Source of the DNA: Bacteroidaceae bacterium
GTDB taxonomy: Bacteria > Bacteroidota > Bacteroidia > Bacteroidales > Bacteroidaceae
DNA: 64,000 bases
Assembly (NCBI GenBank): GCA_017458585.1
Contig: JAFTAJ010000037.1
Span: forward strand, 62,001-126,000
Direction: 5' to 3'
Position numbers and translations under genes: made by a program. Below the pieces are notes generated by a model that saw only the letters and a list, made by a program, of their open reading frames with translations, did no database searches and was not told the origin of the DNA. This document shows, in pieces, positions 8,469-18,719 of this stretch. Position 1 is the stretch's first letter. Each line of letters starts with the position of its first letter.

Positions 8469-11438
8469 ATGAATCGCTTTCTGCTGATAATACTAATAAT
8501 TGTCAATTGTCAATTGTCAATCTTCAATGCTTTTGCCGCTCCCGACCGCAAGGACTCTATCAACGTATGGGGAAAGGTGACCGACCTCTTCTCTGGCGAG
8601 GAGATAGAGAAGGGCAGCCTGACTATCTACGACGAACTGGACTCGATAGTAGTGATTGACACTATCCATCCCGCCAAGGATGCCTATTGGGGCACATGGA
8701 AATACAAAGAGCAGTCGGGCTACAACATCAAGCTGCCCAAGGGCGGCCAGTACAAGGTGCGCTTCGATGTGGAGGGCTATTCCACCGAACCGCTTGACTT
8801 GCATATCCCTGAGAAGCAGTACCATAAGTACACTACAGAGTGGATGCAGAACTTCAAGATAAAGCGTCTGCCCAAGGAGTATACCATTGACGGCGTTACC
8901 ATCAAGGCTACGCGCATTAAGATGGTGGTGAAGGGAGACACGGTGGAGTATAACGCCGATGCCTTCAATCTGGCAGAAGGCTCTATGCTCGACAAACTGA
9001 TAGAGTCTATGCCTGGTATGGAACTGAGTTCTGATGGCGTGATTACCCACAATGGCAAGAAGGTGGAGAGCCTGCTGGTGAACGGCAAGGACTTCTTTGA
9101 CGGCGACCCCAAGCTGGCTCTCGAGAACCTGCCCGCCTATACGGTGAAGAAGGTGCAGGTGTATCGCCGCGACGACGAGGCCGGCTACCTCATCAAGGAC
9201 TCCGTGAAGCGCGACGAGATGAAGAAACTCGTGGTGGATGTGAAGCTGAAGAAGGAGTACAACACCGGCTGGATGGTCAACGCTGACCTGGCGGGCGGCA
9301 CCAAGGGGCGCTACACTACCAAGTTGGTAGGCATGTATTTCACCGATGCTTTCAAGTTTATTGCCGCAGGCGGACTCAACAACCTCAATGACCGCGGTCT
9401 TACCAACGACCAGGGTGAGGTCAACAGCCAGATATCGCCGCAGGGACTCCACAATATCAAGAAGTTCCAGACGGGCATCACCTACGACCACGAGGACAAG
9501 TTGCGCCTCGCTGCAGGCATTGACTTCACTCATGCTGATGATGATAATGAGACAGTCAATTCCTCTACCACCTACCTCACGGGCGGCGACACCTACGGGC
9601 GCAGTCGCTGGCACGGTCTGACGAAAGCTACGCAGTTCAACTTATACAGTCGCCTTCGCAACCGTGCCAAGGGAAGTTTTCTTTGGTCAAGGCCATTGGC
9701 TATCAGCCACAGTCGCAACCGCGGCACCCACACCTCATCCAGCGCTACGTTCAACAACGATCCCATGGACAGCTATCGCGGAGCCGCTCTGGACAGCGTG
9801 TTCATGCCAGTGGGCAGCACGCGACTGGAACAAATGCTGACCAACACCGTGCTTGACCAATCGATGACCGAGACACGCAGCACCACCGTCAGCAGTAATG
9901 GTCAGTTGCACTTCCACGACCCGATATTCGGCAACGATATGCAGGCGCAATACAACTTCAGCATGGGGCGCAGCGACAACGACAGCTACCAGCACTACCT
10001 GCTCGACAATCGTGCCGCCGACAACAAGGACTATCGTAACATAGCCACATTCGCCCCTGCGCGAAACTACAGCTACATGCTCCATGTGGATTACGACATA
10101 AAGCTAATGAAGAATTGGAACTTTAATATCGGCTATAACTACAACCAAAGTTATGACAAGAACAATTCTTCGCGCTATCGTCTCGACTCCCTGAGCGGAT
10201 GGGGCGAAGGCACCAGCCATGGGCTCGGCATGACGCCCTCCTCCACCGACTCCATGCTCATGGCTATGGATATCCGCAACTCTTACCACACCACCAAGCG
10301 CTTACGTGTGAACGAGGTAAGCGTCGGGTCTTGGTTCGATATTGCCGAAAAACTCGCCGGATGGGTGGGATTGCCTCTGCGCATACGCAACTCCACCGCG
10401 TGGGACAACCGTAACAACATCTCGCAGCGCAAGACAGCCAATCTCACCAGTTTCGACCCAAATATCCACCTTTGGTACAACAAACGAGGCGAGAACGGCA
10501 GGGTGAGTTCTTTGAACTTCAATTATGGATTCACCCATAATCTGCGCGACGCCTCCAATCTGCTGGAGATATACGACGACACCAATCCGCTGTTCATCCG
10601 CGAGCCAAATACCAACCTCCGCAACCCGCGTAATCACCATATAGACATTGGTTGGAACTATGGCAACATGATTCACACGCAGAATTATGGTGTTAACGCT
10701 GGGTGGGATGTGAATAGCAACTCTGTTGCCACCGCCACTCTGTATGACCGCGCCACAGGCATCACCACCTACCGCCCCCTCAACATCAGTGGCAACTGGA
10801 ACGCGAACATCAACGGACATTTCTCGCGCAACATCGATAAGAACGACCACTGGGAACTGACGGCACGCCTATTCTTCCGCTATGACCACAGCGCCGACTA
10901 CATCAGCGACACACAGAGCGATATTGCTGCCATCGAGCGTAGCGTGGTGCACAACTTCAACACTAGCACCTACACCCACCTCAAATATATGTACAAGAAG
11001 ACCAATGTAATGCTTGAGGGTAGCGCCAACTGGCAGGTGCAGAACAGTCATCGCCAGAACTTCCAGCGCGTGAGCGCCGTGGATTTCAACTATGGCATCA
11101 AGGCCAACGGCCCGATAGCATGGGGTTTGGAATATAACACAGACCTTAAGATGTTCAGCCGCCGAGGCTACAATGATGCTTCGATGAACGACGACTACCT
11201 CATTTGGAATGCCTCTATCAGCAAGTCGCTGCTTAAGGGCAAACCGCTCACCCTCCGTCTGGAAGTAGTGGACCTCCTCGGTCAGCGCAGCAATGTACAA
11301 AACACTATCAACTCGCAGGGACGCACCGAGAGCTGGCATAACTCCGTGCCGCGCTATGCCCTTCTTCATGTAGTCTATAAGTTTAATAGTATGGCCAAAA
11401 AGAAGAAGGCTAAGGGCGAAGTAGAGGAAAATAATTGA
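8469..11438 (+). CDS. Outer-membrane beta-barrel protein (TonB-receptor-like)
   Basis: 989 residues. A signal peptide ending NAFAA is followed by a carboxypeptidase-regulatory-like beta-sandwich (about 29-125), a plug-like region (about 135-230; VEYNADAFNLAEGSMLDKL, KVESLLVNGKDFF) and a long barrel rich in aromatic/Asn strands to the C-terminus. This matches the Bacteroidetes outer-membrane beta-barrel family related to TonB-dependent receptors. No SusD-like partner follows, so it is not a classical SusCD pair. The signal peptide's IVNCQLSIFN is encoded by a 7-base repeat. A TAATTTCG box at 8428-8435 is a possible -7 element. Ligand unknown. Confidence 0.8.
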   Translation: MNRFLLIILIIVNCQLSIFNAFAAPDRKDSINVWGKVTDLFSGEEIEKGSLTIYDELDSIVVIDTIHPAKDAYWGTWKYKEQSGYNIKLPKGGQYKVRFDVEGYSTEPLDLHIPEKQYHKYTTEWMQNFKIKRLPKEYTIDGVTIKATRIKMVVKGDTVEYNADAFNLAEGSMLDKLIESMPGMELSSDGVITHNGKKVESLLVNGKDFFDGDPKLALENLPAYTVKKVQVYRRDDEAGYLIKDSVKRDEMKKLVVDVKLKKEYNTGWMVNADLAGGTKGRYTTKLVGMYFTDAFKFIAAGGLNNLNDRGLTNDQGEVNSQISPQGLHNIKKFQTGITYDHEDKLRLAAGIDFTHADDDNETVNSSTTYLTGGDTYGRSRWHGLTKATQFNLYSRLRNRAKGSFLWSRPLAISHSRNRGTHTSSSATFNNDPMDSYRGAALDSVFMPVGSTRLEQMLTNTVLDQSMTETRSTTVSSNGQLHFHDPIFGNDMQAQYNFSMGRSDNDSYQHYLLDNRAADNKDYRNIATFAPARNYSYMLHVDYDIKLMKNWNFNIGYNYNQSYDKNNSSRYRLDSLSGWGEGTSHGLGMTPSSTDSMLMAMDIRNSYHTTKRLRVNEVSVGSWFDIAEKLAGWVGLPLRIRNSTAWDNRNNISQRKTANLTSFDPNIHLWYNKRGENGRVSSLNFNYGFTHNLRDASNLLEIYDDTNPLFIREPNTNLRNPRNHHIDIGWNYGNMIHTQNYGVNAGWDVNSNSVATATLYDRATGITTYRPLNISGNWNANINGHFSRNIDKNDHWELTARLFFRYDHSADYISDTQSDIAAIERSVVHNFNTSTYTHLKYMYKKTNVMLEGSANWQVQNSHRQNFQRVSAVDFNYGIKANGPIAWGLEYNTDLKMFSRRGYNDASMNDDYLIWNASISKSLLKGKPLTLRLEVVDLLGQRSNVQNTINSQGRTESWHNSVPRYALLHVVYKFNSMAKKKKAKGEVEENN
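8499..8526. repeat. Heptanucleotide repeat ATTGTCA x3 plus ATCTTCA, in a signal peptide
   Basis: Three perfect copies and one variant at an exact 7-base step encode the hydrophobic core and end of the signal peptide of the outer-membrane protein. The same word recurs at 14613-14643 in the bamA-ompH spacer. Confidence 0.9.
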
Positions 11439-11445
11439 CAAAACG

Positions 11446-11476
11446 TTTGTCTTTTCGCGGATTTTCTTTAATTTTG
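11446..11476 (+). promoter_or_regulatory. asnA promoter (TTTG-N19-TAATTTTG)
   Basis: TTTG at 11446-11449 and TAATTTTG at 11469-11476 are 19 bases apart, a full Bacteroidetes promoter. The predicted start lies about 15 bases before the ATG at 11497, so the leader is very short. Confidence 0.8.
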
Positions 11477-11496
11477 TCGCTCAAAGCAATTAAAGA

Positions 11497-12534
11497 ATGA
11501 GCAATCTTTATAAAATAACTGGCTACAAGCCCCTGCTGAATCCGCAAGAGACAGAACAGGGCATCAAGAAGATAAAAGACTTCTTTCAGCAAAATCTATC
11601 TACCGGCCTGAAACTGCGCCGCGTCACTGGCCCCCTCTTTGTGTTGCAGGGCACGGGTATCAACGATGACCTCAACGGTGTGGAGCGCCCCGTTACCTTC
11701 CCCATCAAGGATCTTGGCGACCAGCGGGCCGAGGTGGTTCACTCGTTGGCTAAGTGGAAGAGGCTGACACTGGCTGAATACAAGATCCAGCCTGGCTACG
11801 GCATATACACTGACATGAACGCTATCCGCGCTGATGAGGAACTCGACAATCTGCACTCGCTATACGTTGACCAGTGGGACTGGGAGCGCGTCATCACTGC
11901 CGACCAGCGCAACATAGGATTCCTTGAGACCATCGTGCGCGACATCTATGCTGCCATGCTCCGCACTGAGTTTATGGTGTGCGAGGCGTACCCGCAGATA
12001 CAGCCGTTTCTGCCCAACGAGATATTCTTCATCCATGCCGAGGAACTGCGCAAGATGTATCCTGACCTTACGCCCCGTCAACGCGAGGATGCTATCACCG
12101 AGGCCAAGGGTGCCGTCTTTATCATCGGTATCGGTTGCCCGCTGGGTGACGGCAAACCTCACGACGGGCGTGCTCCCGACTACGACGACTATTCTACCAT
12201 CAGTTCGCTCGGACTGCCCGGCCTTAATGGCGATATCATGATTTGGGACTCGGTGCTCAACCGTGCAGTGGAAGTGTCGTCGATGGGTATCCGTGTTGAT
12301 AAGGAGGCTCTGCTCCGTCAGCTGGAGAGCAGCGGCAAGCAGGAGCGCAAGAAACTCTATTTCCACAAGCGACTACTTGACGGCACTCTGCCCCTTAGCA
12401 TTGGCGGCGGTATCGGACAGTCGCGCCTCTGCATGCTTTATCTGCGTAAGGCCCATATTGGCGAGATACAGGCATCTATCTGGCCGCAAGAGATGCGCGA
12501 CAAATGTCGCAAGCAAGGCATCCACCTGTTGTAA
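11497..12534 (+). CDS. asnA: Aspartate-ammonia ligase (AsnA)
   Basis: 345 residues, the normal length for AsnA. It makes asparagine from aspartate, ammonia and ATP, with a catalytic core related to class II aminoacyl-tRNA synthetases. Family signatures are visible: YVDQWDWE, the charged RKMYPDLTPRQRE, RAPDYDDY and the C-terminal GGGIGQSRLCML. It has its own full promoter. It uses ammonia rather than glutamine, unlike AsnB. The sugar nucleotidyltransferase follows after 45 bases and may be cotranscribed. Confidence 0.95.
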   Translation: MSNLYKITGYKPLLNPQETEQGIKKIKDFFQQNLSTGLKLRRVTGPLFVLQGTGINDDLNGVERPVTFPIKDLGDQRAEVVHSLAKWKRLTLAEYKIQPGYGIYTDMNAIRADEELDNLHSLYVDQWDWERVITADQRNIGFLETIVRDIYAAMLRTEFMVCEAYPQIQPFLPNEIFFIHAEELRKMYPDLTPRQREDAITEAKGAVFIIGIGCPLGDGKPHDGRAPDYDDYSTISSLGLPGLNGDIMIWDSVLNRAVEVSSMGIRVDKEALLRQLESSGKQERKKLYFHKRLLDGTLPLSIGGGIGQSRLCMLYLRKAHIGEIQASIWPQEMRDKCRKQGIHLL

Positions 12535-12579
12535 ATTGAAATTTGAAAAAGATACATTAATCTCTTAAAATTTAATGAC

Positions 12580-13494
12580 ATGAAACCAACACTATTCCTT
12601 CTTGCAGCTGGTATGGGCAGCCGCTATGGCGGTCTCAAGCAGCTCGACACGCTCGGCCCCCACGGCGAGACAATTATGGACTACTCCATCTACGACGCCA
12701 TCCAAGCAGGCTTCGGCAAGATTGTATGGGTTATCCGCAAAGATTTTGAGGAGCAGTTCCGTACGCAGATTCTCTCCAAGTATGAGGGCCACATCCCCTG
12801 CGAGCTATGCTTCCAGTCTCTTGATGCACTGCCCGAAGGCTTCACGGTGCCCGAAGGACGCCAGAAACCCTGGGGTACCAATCACGCAGTGATGATGGGC
12901 AAGGATGTTATCAAGGAACCGTTCGCTGTGCTGAACTGCGACGACTTCTACGACAGAGATTCCTTCATGGTGATGGCCAAGTTCCTCAGCAATCTCCCCG
13001 AGGGTAGCACCGGTAAGTATGCTATGGTGGGCTTCCGCGTAAACAATACCCTAAGCGACAGTGGTACCGTGAGCCGCGGAGTATGCGAGAACGACGAGCA
13101 GACACACCTTCTCACTTCTGTGGTTGAGCGTACTAAGATAGAGCGCCACGACGGCAAGGTGCAGTATCTTGACGATGACGACCAGTGGGTGACTATTCCC
13201 GACACCACTCCCGTGAGCATGAATTTCTGGGGCTTTACTCCCGATTACTTCGCACACAGCGAGGAATATTTCAAGACCTTCCTCAGCGACCCGAAGAACC
13301 AAACCAATCTCAAGAGCGAGTTCTTCATTCCGCTGATGGTTGACCACCTCATCAAGACGGGTAAGGCAACATGCGAGGTGCTCGACACCACATCCAGATG
13401 GTTCGGCGTTACCTATCCTGAGGATCGTCCGGGCGTAGTGGAGAAGTTTGCCAAACTCGGCGAAGAAGGACAGTACCCGGAGAAGATGTTCTAA
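12580..13494 (+). CDS. Sugar-phosphate nucleotidyltransferase
   Basis: 304 residues with an N-terminal nucleotidyltransferase signature (LLAAGMGSRYGGLKQLD) and a metal-binding Asp in NCDDFYD. The fold is that of GlmU/RmlA-type enzymes, which join a nucleoside triphosphate to a sugar phosphate. Close relatives in Bacteroidetes are annotated only as nucleotidyltransferases, and the substrate cannot be read from the sequence. No phosphotransferase or glycan-synthesis partner is adjacent. Transcription ends at the symmetrical hairpin at 13501-13532. Confidence 0.85.
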   Translation: MKPTLFLLAAGMGSRYGGLKQLDTLGPHGETIMDYSIYDAIQAGFGKIVWVIRKDFEEQFRTQILSKYEGHIPCELCFQSLDALPEGFTVPEGRQKPWGTNHAVMMGKDVIKEPFAVLNCDDFYDRDSFMVMAKFLSNLPEGSTGKYAMVGFRVNNTLSDSGTVSRGVCENDEQTHLLTSVVERTKIERHDGKVQYLDDDDQWVTIPDTTPVSMNFWGFTPDYFAHSEEYFKTFLSDPKNQTNLKSEFFIPLMVDHLIKTGKATCEVLDTTSRWFGVTYPEDRPGVVEKFAKLGEEGQYPEKMF

Positions 13495-13500
13495 CTCTTT

Positions 13501-13532
13501 AAAAAAAAGCCTGCAAGCGCAGGCTTTTTTTT
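13501..13532. terminator. Symmetrical two-way terminator
   Basis: GCCTGC (13509-13514) and GCAGGC (13519-13524) enclose an AAGC loop and are flanked by eight A's and eight T's, so the hairpin serves both the nucleotidyltransferase gene and the convergent envelope operon. Its right edge touches the stop codon of the OmpH gene. Confidence 0.95.
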
Positions 13533-14028
13533 ATTTTATTCCGAGTTTGGTTTTTAGCTCAGCTGTGATGTCAGTTGAGAGAGTGGCAGAGATATAGGGG
13601 ATTCCCGTCGAGCTGTCCATGATATAGACATAGCCTCCGGCATCGCCTATCTGCTTAACAGCACCGAGCACCTTCTGACGGATTTCGGTCATCTTTTCCT
13701 CCTCCATATTGGAGAGTTCCTGCTGATATTTCTCTGCGGTAGCCTGATAGCGCTTGCCGAGTTCCTGTATCTCCTGCTGGCGACGCTCCAGCACTACTGG
13801 AGGCAGTGAATCACGCTGAGCGGTGAAGTTCTCTACCTTACGATTCCATTCGTCCTGCATGGCCTGCAGTTCCTTCTGGTATTGGTCGCCAAGGGTCTGG
13901 AGTTCGTTTTGTGCGGTGACGAACTCAGGCATTGCCTGAATGATTTCCATTGAATTAAAGTGGCCGAACTTCTGTGCGAAGAGTGCGGCGGGCGCTAACA
14001 GAAGCGCTGCAATGATTAGTTTCTTCAT
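13531..14028 (-). CDS. OmpH/Skp-family periplasmic chaperone (second copy)
   Basis: 165 residues. A signal peptide (MKKLIIAALLLAPAALFA) precedes a long charged coiled coil (about 35-125) of the Skp/OmpH type. These proteins hold unfolded outer-membrane proteins in the periplasm and pass them to BamA. It is the last gene of the DUF6242-DUF6089-uppS-bamA-ompH-ompH operon, 52 bases after the first OmpH gene. In many Bacteroidetes a glutamate racemase gene follows these chaperones; here the operon stops instead at a terminator. Confidence 0.9.
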   Translation of the reverse strand: MKKLIIAALLLAPAALFAQKFGHFNSMEIIQAMPEFVTAQNELQTLGDQYQKELQAMQDEWNRKVENFTAQRDSLPPVVLERRQQEIQELGKRYQATAEKYQQELSNMEEEKMTEIRQKVLGAVKQIGDAGGYVYIMDSSTGIPYISATLSTDITAELKTKLGIK

Positions 14029-14080
14029 CTTATTAAATTAAATGGTGTTTGTTTTGTTTCAGGGTGCAAAGGTAATGCTT

Positions 14081-14596
14081 TTAGTTGGAATAGCCTAACT
14101 TTGCGAGCACATCATTAGAAATGTCGGCAGTAGGAGATGCAAAAACTATGCCATTATCACTGGCGCGGTCGAGCACGAGCTGGTAGCCTTTCTGCTCGGC
14201 GATGGCCTTGACGGCATTGTATATCTCGTCCTGAATGGGACCGATAAGGCTCTCGCGTTTCTTGTAGAGCTCACCCTCGGGGGCGAAATACTTCTTCTTG
14301 AGATCGGAGGCCTCTTTTTCTTTCTTCAGGATGTCTTCTTCGCGTGCTTTCTTCTGCTCTGCGGAGAGGAACACCACTTCGTTCTGATAGTTCTTGTAGA
14401 GTGTCTGTGCCTGCTGGTTGAGAGCTTCCACCTCGGCCTGCCATTTCTTGGAGGTCTGATTGAGCTGTTCGTTAGCACGCTCGTAGGCGGGAATATTCTT
14501 AAGGATATACTCCATATCTACGAGTGCGAATTTCTGTGCTGCTGCGGGGAGCATGGCTCCAAGTGCGAGGAGCGCGATAAGGATTGTCTTTTTCAT
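14081..14596 (-). CDS. OmpH/Skp-family periplasmic chaperone (first copy)
   Basis: 171 residues from the ATG at 14596. An in-frame ATG at 14620 would add MTIINPEN before the signal peptide, so the shorter start (MKKTILIALLALGAMLPAAA) is preferred. A coiled coil rich in Lys, Glu and Gln covers about 40-115, as in Skp. It lies directly after bamA, the client-receiving machine, with a 54-base spacer that contains ATTGTCA repeat words. The two neighbouring chaperones are similar but clearly diverged, so the duplication is old. Confidence 0.9.
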   Translation of the reverse strand: MKKTILIALLALGAMLPAAAQKFALVDMEYILKNIPAYERANEQLNQTSKKWQAEVEALNQQAQTLYKNYQNEVVFLSAEQKKAREEDILKKEKEASDLKKKYFAPEGELYKKRESLIGPIQDEIYNAVKAIAEQKGYQLVLDRASDNGIVFASPTADISNDVLAKLGYSN

Positions 14597-14650
14597 GTTT
14601 TCAGGATTTATGATTGTCAAATATTTAAATTGTCAAATGGTCAAATAAGG

Positions 14651-17281
14651 CTAGAACTCCTGTCCGATAATGAAGTGGAACTGGCTGCCACTATAGTTGC
14701 GCGAGCCAAATATCTTGTCGAAGCCGTAGGCCCAGTCGATACCGAGCATGCCAATCATCGGCAGGAAGAGTCGTACGCCGGCGCCTGCCGAGCGCTTGAG
14801 GTCGAAGGGGTTGAACTTGGCGCACGTCGTCCAGGCGTTACCGCCCTCCAGAAATCCGAGGGCATAGATGCTGGTGCTGCCCAGCAGCAGGGGATAGCGC
14901 AGCTCCATTGAGAGTCGGCTGTAGGCGTAGGCCTCCATTCCCTGCGGAGTGAGGGCGCCATTGTCGTAGCCTCGCAGTCCGATAGTCTCCGTGGCGTAGT
15001 TGTAGGAGTAGCCCGACATTCCGTCGCCGCCCATGTAGAAGGTCTCGAAGGGCGATGGCTTATGCTTGCGGTAGTAGCCGAGCAGTCCGAACTCTGTGCG
15101 AGTCATCAGCACGGGACATTTGTCGGCCTTGGTGAGGGCGGTGTATGTCTTGAGGCGGAACTTCCACTTGTGGTATTCTATCCAGCGATACTTCTTCTGC
15201 ATATCCTGCAGATAGGTGGCCGAAGAGGGGTTGTTGGCCAGATTGGCATAGTCCTTGCCGTCCCACAGCGAGTAGGGGGGTGTGGCCGACACGCTGAAAG
15301 CGAGGTCGGAGCCTCTTCGCGGGAAGAACGGCTGGTCTGAAGAGTTACGGGTGAGGCTGAGCGTGAGGTTGAGGTTGTTGCAGTTACCATCGGTCATGAT
15401 GAAATACTGCCACTGCTTGAGGTTGTAGCGCTGGAAGGTCAGTATTGCCGACAGGTTGAAGTAGTCGTCGGGCCATCTCAGTCGCTTGCCCCAGCCTATG
15501 CTACCACCGAGAATCTGCACATATTTATCGGGGTCGTAGTAGTCGGCGTAGTTGTAGTAGTTGGACGACGAGCCGTAGCCGTAGAGGCGGCTGTAGTAGT
15601 TGTTATAGTACGCCGAGTTGTAGTAGTTGCTGTTTACGTCTGTCTGCTTACTGTAGAACAGGCTGACTGAGAGCTGGTTGGGACGTTTCTTGCCAAACCA
15701 GGGGTCCATAAACGACAGGCTGTACTGCTGATAGTAGCGTCCGTTGGTCTGGGCGGCTATCTCTACGCTCTGTCCTTCGCCCTGCGGCAGGAAGAAGTTG
15801 CGGGCGTTGCCTTTCTTAAACAGATTTTGTATTGCGAAGTTGTTGAACTGCACAGCGATGCGCCCCGTTACGCCCATAGCTCCGTAGCCCATCGAGAACT
15901 CCAGTTTGTCGGTTGATTTTGATGACAGTTTGTAGGTGATGTCCACTGTGCCGTCGGCCTCGTCTTGCTTGAGGTCGGGAGTGAGCTGCTCGGGGTCGAA
16001 GTGTCCCATCGACGACAAGTCGCGTAGCGAGCGCATCAGTGCTTCTTTGTTGAAGAGGTCGCCAGGCTTGGTGCGCAACTCGCGGCGTACTACGTCTTCA
16101 AAAACATGCTCGTTGCCAATGATATTGATTTTGTTGAGTGTAGCCTGCTTACCTTCGCGGATACGTATCTCGAGATCCACGGAGTCGCCTACCACATTTG
16201 TTTCCACAGGGATGATGCGGTTGAACACATATCCGTGATTATAGTATTGATTGGCGATGGCGTCGTCGTCGGCCTTGCTCATGTCGGTACCGAGGCGCTT
16301 GGTGAGCAGTTCCTGGTTGTAGATATCACCATTCTTGAGTTGCAGCGTCTTGGCTAACGCATCGGTGGAATAGACGGTGTTGCCTACCCAGTTGATATTG
16401 CGCACATAGTACTTGCCGCCTTGGTCAATGGTGATATACACATCTACATGCTTTTCATCAAACGGCACCACGCTGTCGGCCACGATAAATGCGTCGCGGT
16501 AGCCCCATGAGTTGTATTTGTTAACCACGGCTGCCTTGTCGGCGGTGTATTTCTCTTCAATAAATTTTTTCGAAGAGAAGAAATTGCGCAGCTTGCCTAC
16601 CTCGCGGGTCTTCTTCATCGCTCTCTTCAGCGAGTTTTGCAACGCTTCGTCAGCGCCAGTGAAGTAGATGCGGTGTACCTTGACTTTCTCGTTCTTGTCG
16701 ATGTTAATGTCGAGTAGTACATGGTTGGCCTTTTTCGGGTCATCGCGCTGCAGCACTTCTATGTCCACATTCTTGAAGCCTTTTTCCTCAAAGAAAGTCT
16801 GGATGATATATTTCACCCTGTCAATCACGTCCACGGAAATCTGGTTGCCCGGCTTGAGTTTCAGTTTCTCCTCCAGGTCTTCGCGCTCGGCTTTCTTGAT
16901 TCCGTTGTAATTGACCTCAGTCAGTTGCGGATGGGCAGCCAGTTGGATATGCAGGTAAATAGTGTTGCCAACTATGCTGTCGGCGGTTATGGTCACATCT
17001 GAGAACATCCTCTGGTTCCAGAGGTTGCGCACAGCCTTTGTTATCTCGTTGTCGGCTTTTGGGAAAGTAATCTCCTGCCCCACTATCAGTCCGGCCATGC
17101 CTATCAGCCTGTTGACCTCTAGCTCGTCGTTGATGCCGTCGATGCTTACGCCTCCGAGGGTGTACACCGTGGGGTCGTTGGAGTATGCGAGCGTGGGTTT
17201 GGCCTTCGTGTTGCTGCTTTGTGCCAGAGAGCTTACTGTCACCGCAAATAATAGAAATATATGTAAAAGACTACTCTTCAT
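14651..17281 (-). CDS. bamA: Outer-membrane assembly factor BamA
   Basis: 876 residues: a signal peptide (about 1-20), five POTRA domains (about 40-440) and an Omp85 barrel ending in FHFIIGQEF. BamA inserts beta-barrel proteins into the outer membrane. The barrel holds a Tyr/Asn/Ser-rich loop ([20 protein letters not shown], then more of the same), which is unusually long and probably faces outward. The start codon lies inside the end of uppS (11-base overlap), so translation of the two may be coupled. Followed by two OmpH chaperones. Confidence 0.95.
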   Translation of the reverse strand: MKSSLLHIFLLFAVTVSSLAQSSNTKAKPTLAYSNDPTVYTLGGVSIDGINDELEVNRLIGMAGLIVGQEITFPKADNEITKAVRNLWNQRMFSDVTITADSIVGNTIYLHIQLAAHPQLTEVNYNGIKKAEREDLEEKLKLKPGNQISVDVIDRVKYIIQTFFEEKGFKNVDIEVLQRDDPKKANHVLLDINIDKNEKVKVHRIYFTGADEALQNSLKRAMKKTREVGKLRNFFSSKKFIEEKYTADKAAVVNKYNSWGYRDAFIVADSVVPFDEKHVDVYITIDQGGKYYVRNINWVGNTVYSTDALAKTLQLKNGDIYNQELLTKRLGTDMSKADDDAIANQYYNHGYVFNRIIPVETNVVGDSVDLEIRIREGKQATLNKINIIGNEHVFEDVVRRELRTKPGDLFNKEALMRSLRDLSSMGHFDPEQLTPDLKQDEADGTVDITYKLSSKSTDKLEFSMGYGAMGVTGRIAVQFNNFAIQNLFKKGNARNFFLPQGEGQSVEIAAQTNGRYYQQYSLSFMDPWFGKKRPNQLSVSLFYSKQTDVNSNYYNSAYYNNYYSRLYGYGSSSNYYNYADYYDPDKYVQILGGSIGWGKRLRWPDDYFNLSAILTFQRYNLKQWQYFIMTDGNCNNLNLTLSLTRNSSDQPFFPRRGSDLAFSVSATPPYSLWDGKDYANLANNPSSATYLQDMQKKYRWIEYHKWKFRLKTYTALTKADKCPVLMTRTEFGLLGYYRKHKPSPFETFYMGGDGMSGYSYNYATETIGLRGYDNGALTPQGMEAYAYSRLSMELRYPLLLGSTSIYALGFLEGGNAWTTCAKFNPFDLKRSAGAGVRLFLPMIGMLGIDWAYGFDKIFGSRNYSGSQFHFIIGQEF

Positions 17282-18020
17282 GTATGCTTGTTATTTGTTC
17301 GCTCGTTTTGCCATATCGGCGCTCGCGCTGCTGATAGTCGCTGATGGCCTTTAGCATCTCGTCTTCCGTGAAGTCGGGCCAGTAGGTGTCACAGAAGTAT
17401 AGTTCCGAGTATGCGCACTGCCACATCAGATAATTGCTTAGCCTCAGTTCGCCGCCGGTGCGTATTAGCAAGTCAGGGTCGGGCATGAAGGCTGTGGTGA
17501 GATGGTCACTTATGGTCTGCTCCGTGATGTCGGTGGGCGCCAGTTTACCATCCTTGGCCATTGTAGCCAACTCGCGAGCAGCGTTGGTTATCTCCCAGCG
17601 CGAGGAATAGCTCATGGCTATCACCATTGTCATCTTTGTGTTGCCGCTGGTGCGCTCTTCGCATTGCCTGATGCGATCGCGCACTGCCTGAGGCAGTCGG
17701 TCGGCATCACCAATCATGCGGAAGCGCACGTTGTTGGCCATGAATATCTCCTCCTCCAGCGAGTCGAGCACCAGTCCCATCAGCGCCGCCACCTCGTCGC
17801 TGGGGCGGCTCCAGTTCTCCGTAGAGAAGGTGTAGAGCGTGAGATATTTGATGCCTAGACGTGTTGAGAGCTCCGTGATGCGTTTCACAGTCTCCACGCC
17901 TTGCTGGTGCCCTATGTTGCGGTGCAGGCCGCGCTGCTTGGCCCAGCGCCCGTTGCCGTCCATAATGATGGCCACGTGCTGCGGTATTCTCTCTGGGTCT
18001 ATATGTATGGTGGAGTTCAT
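17271..18020 (-). CDS. uppS: Isoprenyl transferase (undecaprenyl diphosphate synthase)
   Basis: 249 residues with the cis-prenyltransferase signatures: [17 protein letters not shown] with the catalytic Asp near residue 20, the [10 protein letters not shown] segment, and the C-terminal [12 protein letters not shown]. It builds undecaprenyl diphosphate, the lipid carrier for peptidoglycan and surface glycans. Its start directly abuts the stop of the DUF6089 gene and its end overlaps bamA, so the operon is tightly packed. Confidence 0.95.
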   Translation of the reverse strand: MNSTIHIDPERIPQHVAIIMDGNGRWAKQRGLHRNIGHQQGVETVKRITELSTRLGIKYLTLYTFSTENWSRPSDEVAALMGLVLDSLEEEIFMANNVRFRMIGDADRLPQAVRDRIRQCEERTSGNTKMTMVIAMSYSSRWEITNAARELATMAKDGKLAPTDITEQTISDHLTTAFMPDPDLLIRTGGELRLSNYLMWQCAYSELYFCDTYWPDFTEDEMLKAISDYQQRERRYGKTSEQITSIHEE

Positions 18021-18719
18021 CTATTTTGCCTTATTGCAGTTGGGGCAGCGCGGTGAGAAGCTGTAGGTCAGCGACAGCAGCGCCACTCCGTAGTGGTCTT
18101 TGTTTTTGAATCCTGACGACTTGATGCCTAGCGGGTCTTCCAGTCCGTCAATCTTGTCGGTAGTGGAGAAGTGCATCGCCCAATCGAAGGAAACATTGAG
18201 GCGCTTTGAAGCGCGATATTTCACTCCCACGCCCACCGGCACGTTCAATCCTGCCTGCTTGCCTACGCAGGCGTAGGTGAGGCCTAGGCCAATCTGCAGG
18301 AAGGGGGTCAAGCGCTTGTGGCCGAAGAAGTCCTGATAGTAGCCGTAAGGGAAGAAGTTGATCTCATACATGCAACTCATGTCTATCACGCCACCCGTGA
18401 CTTTTGCCTTCATAGGCATATCGGCTGCCGAACCGCTCTTGGGGTTGTAGGGGTAGAAGTTTTCCTGGTCCTCTGTGCTACCCTTGACGCCTGCGTAAGT
18501 CAGATTGACCTTCAGCGAGTTGTAGTGGTCGAAGAGGTAGCGCCAGTACGCACCGATGGCAGGCTGCATACACGAGAACATCTTATTGTTCAGGTCACCC
18601 ATGTAGAAGTTGCTACCGATGCCGCCACCAATCTCCATACGGAAATCAGCGTCTTCCTGCGCCTTCATCATCGAGGGCAGTAGCATCGCTATAGCAAGCA
18701 AATACAAGACCTTTCTCAT
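18021..18719 (-). CDS. DUF6089-family outer-membrane protein
   Basis: 232 residues with a signal peptide (about 1-20) and an eight-strand-like small barrel (GIGSNFYMGDLNNKMFSCMQ, GAYWRYLFDHYNSLKVNLTY). The family commonly precedes uppS and bamA in Bacteroidetes; the role is unknown. The C-terminal CPNCNK is a short CxxC tail. Repeated AAGGAGT words run up to the ATG, and one copy has ideal Shine-Dalgarno spacing. Confidence 0.8.
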   Translation of the reverse strand: MRKVLYLLAIAMLLPSMMKAQEDADFRMEIGGGIGSNFYMGDLNNKMFSCMQPAIGAYWRYLFDHYNSLKVNLTYAGVKGSTEDQENFYPYNPKSGSAADMPMKAKVTGGVIDMSCMYEINFFPYGYYQDFFGHKRLTPFLQIGLGLTYACVGKQAGLNVPVGVGVKYRASKRLNVSFDWAMHFSTTDKIDGLEDPLGIKSSGFKNKDHYGVALLSLTYSFSPRCPNCNKAK

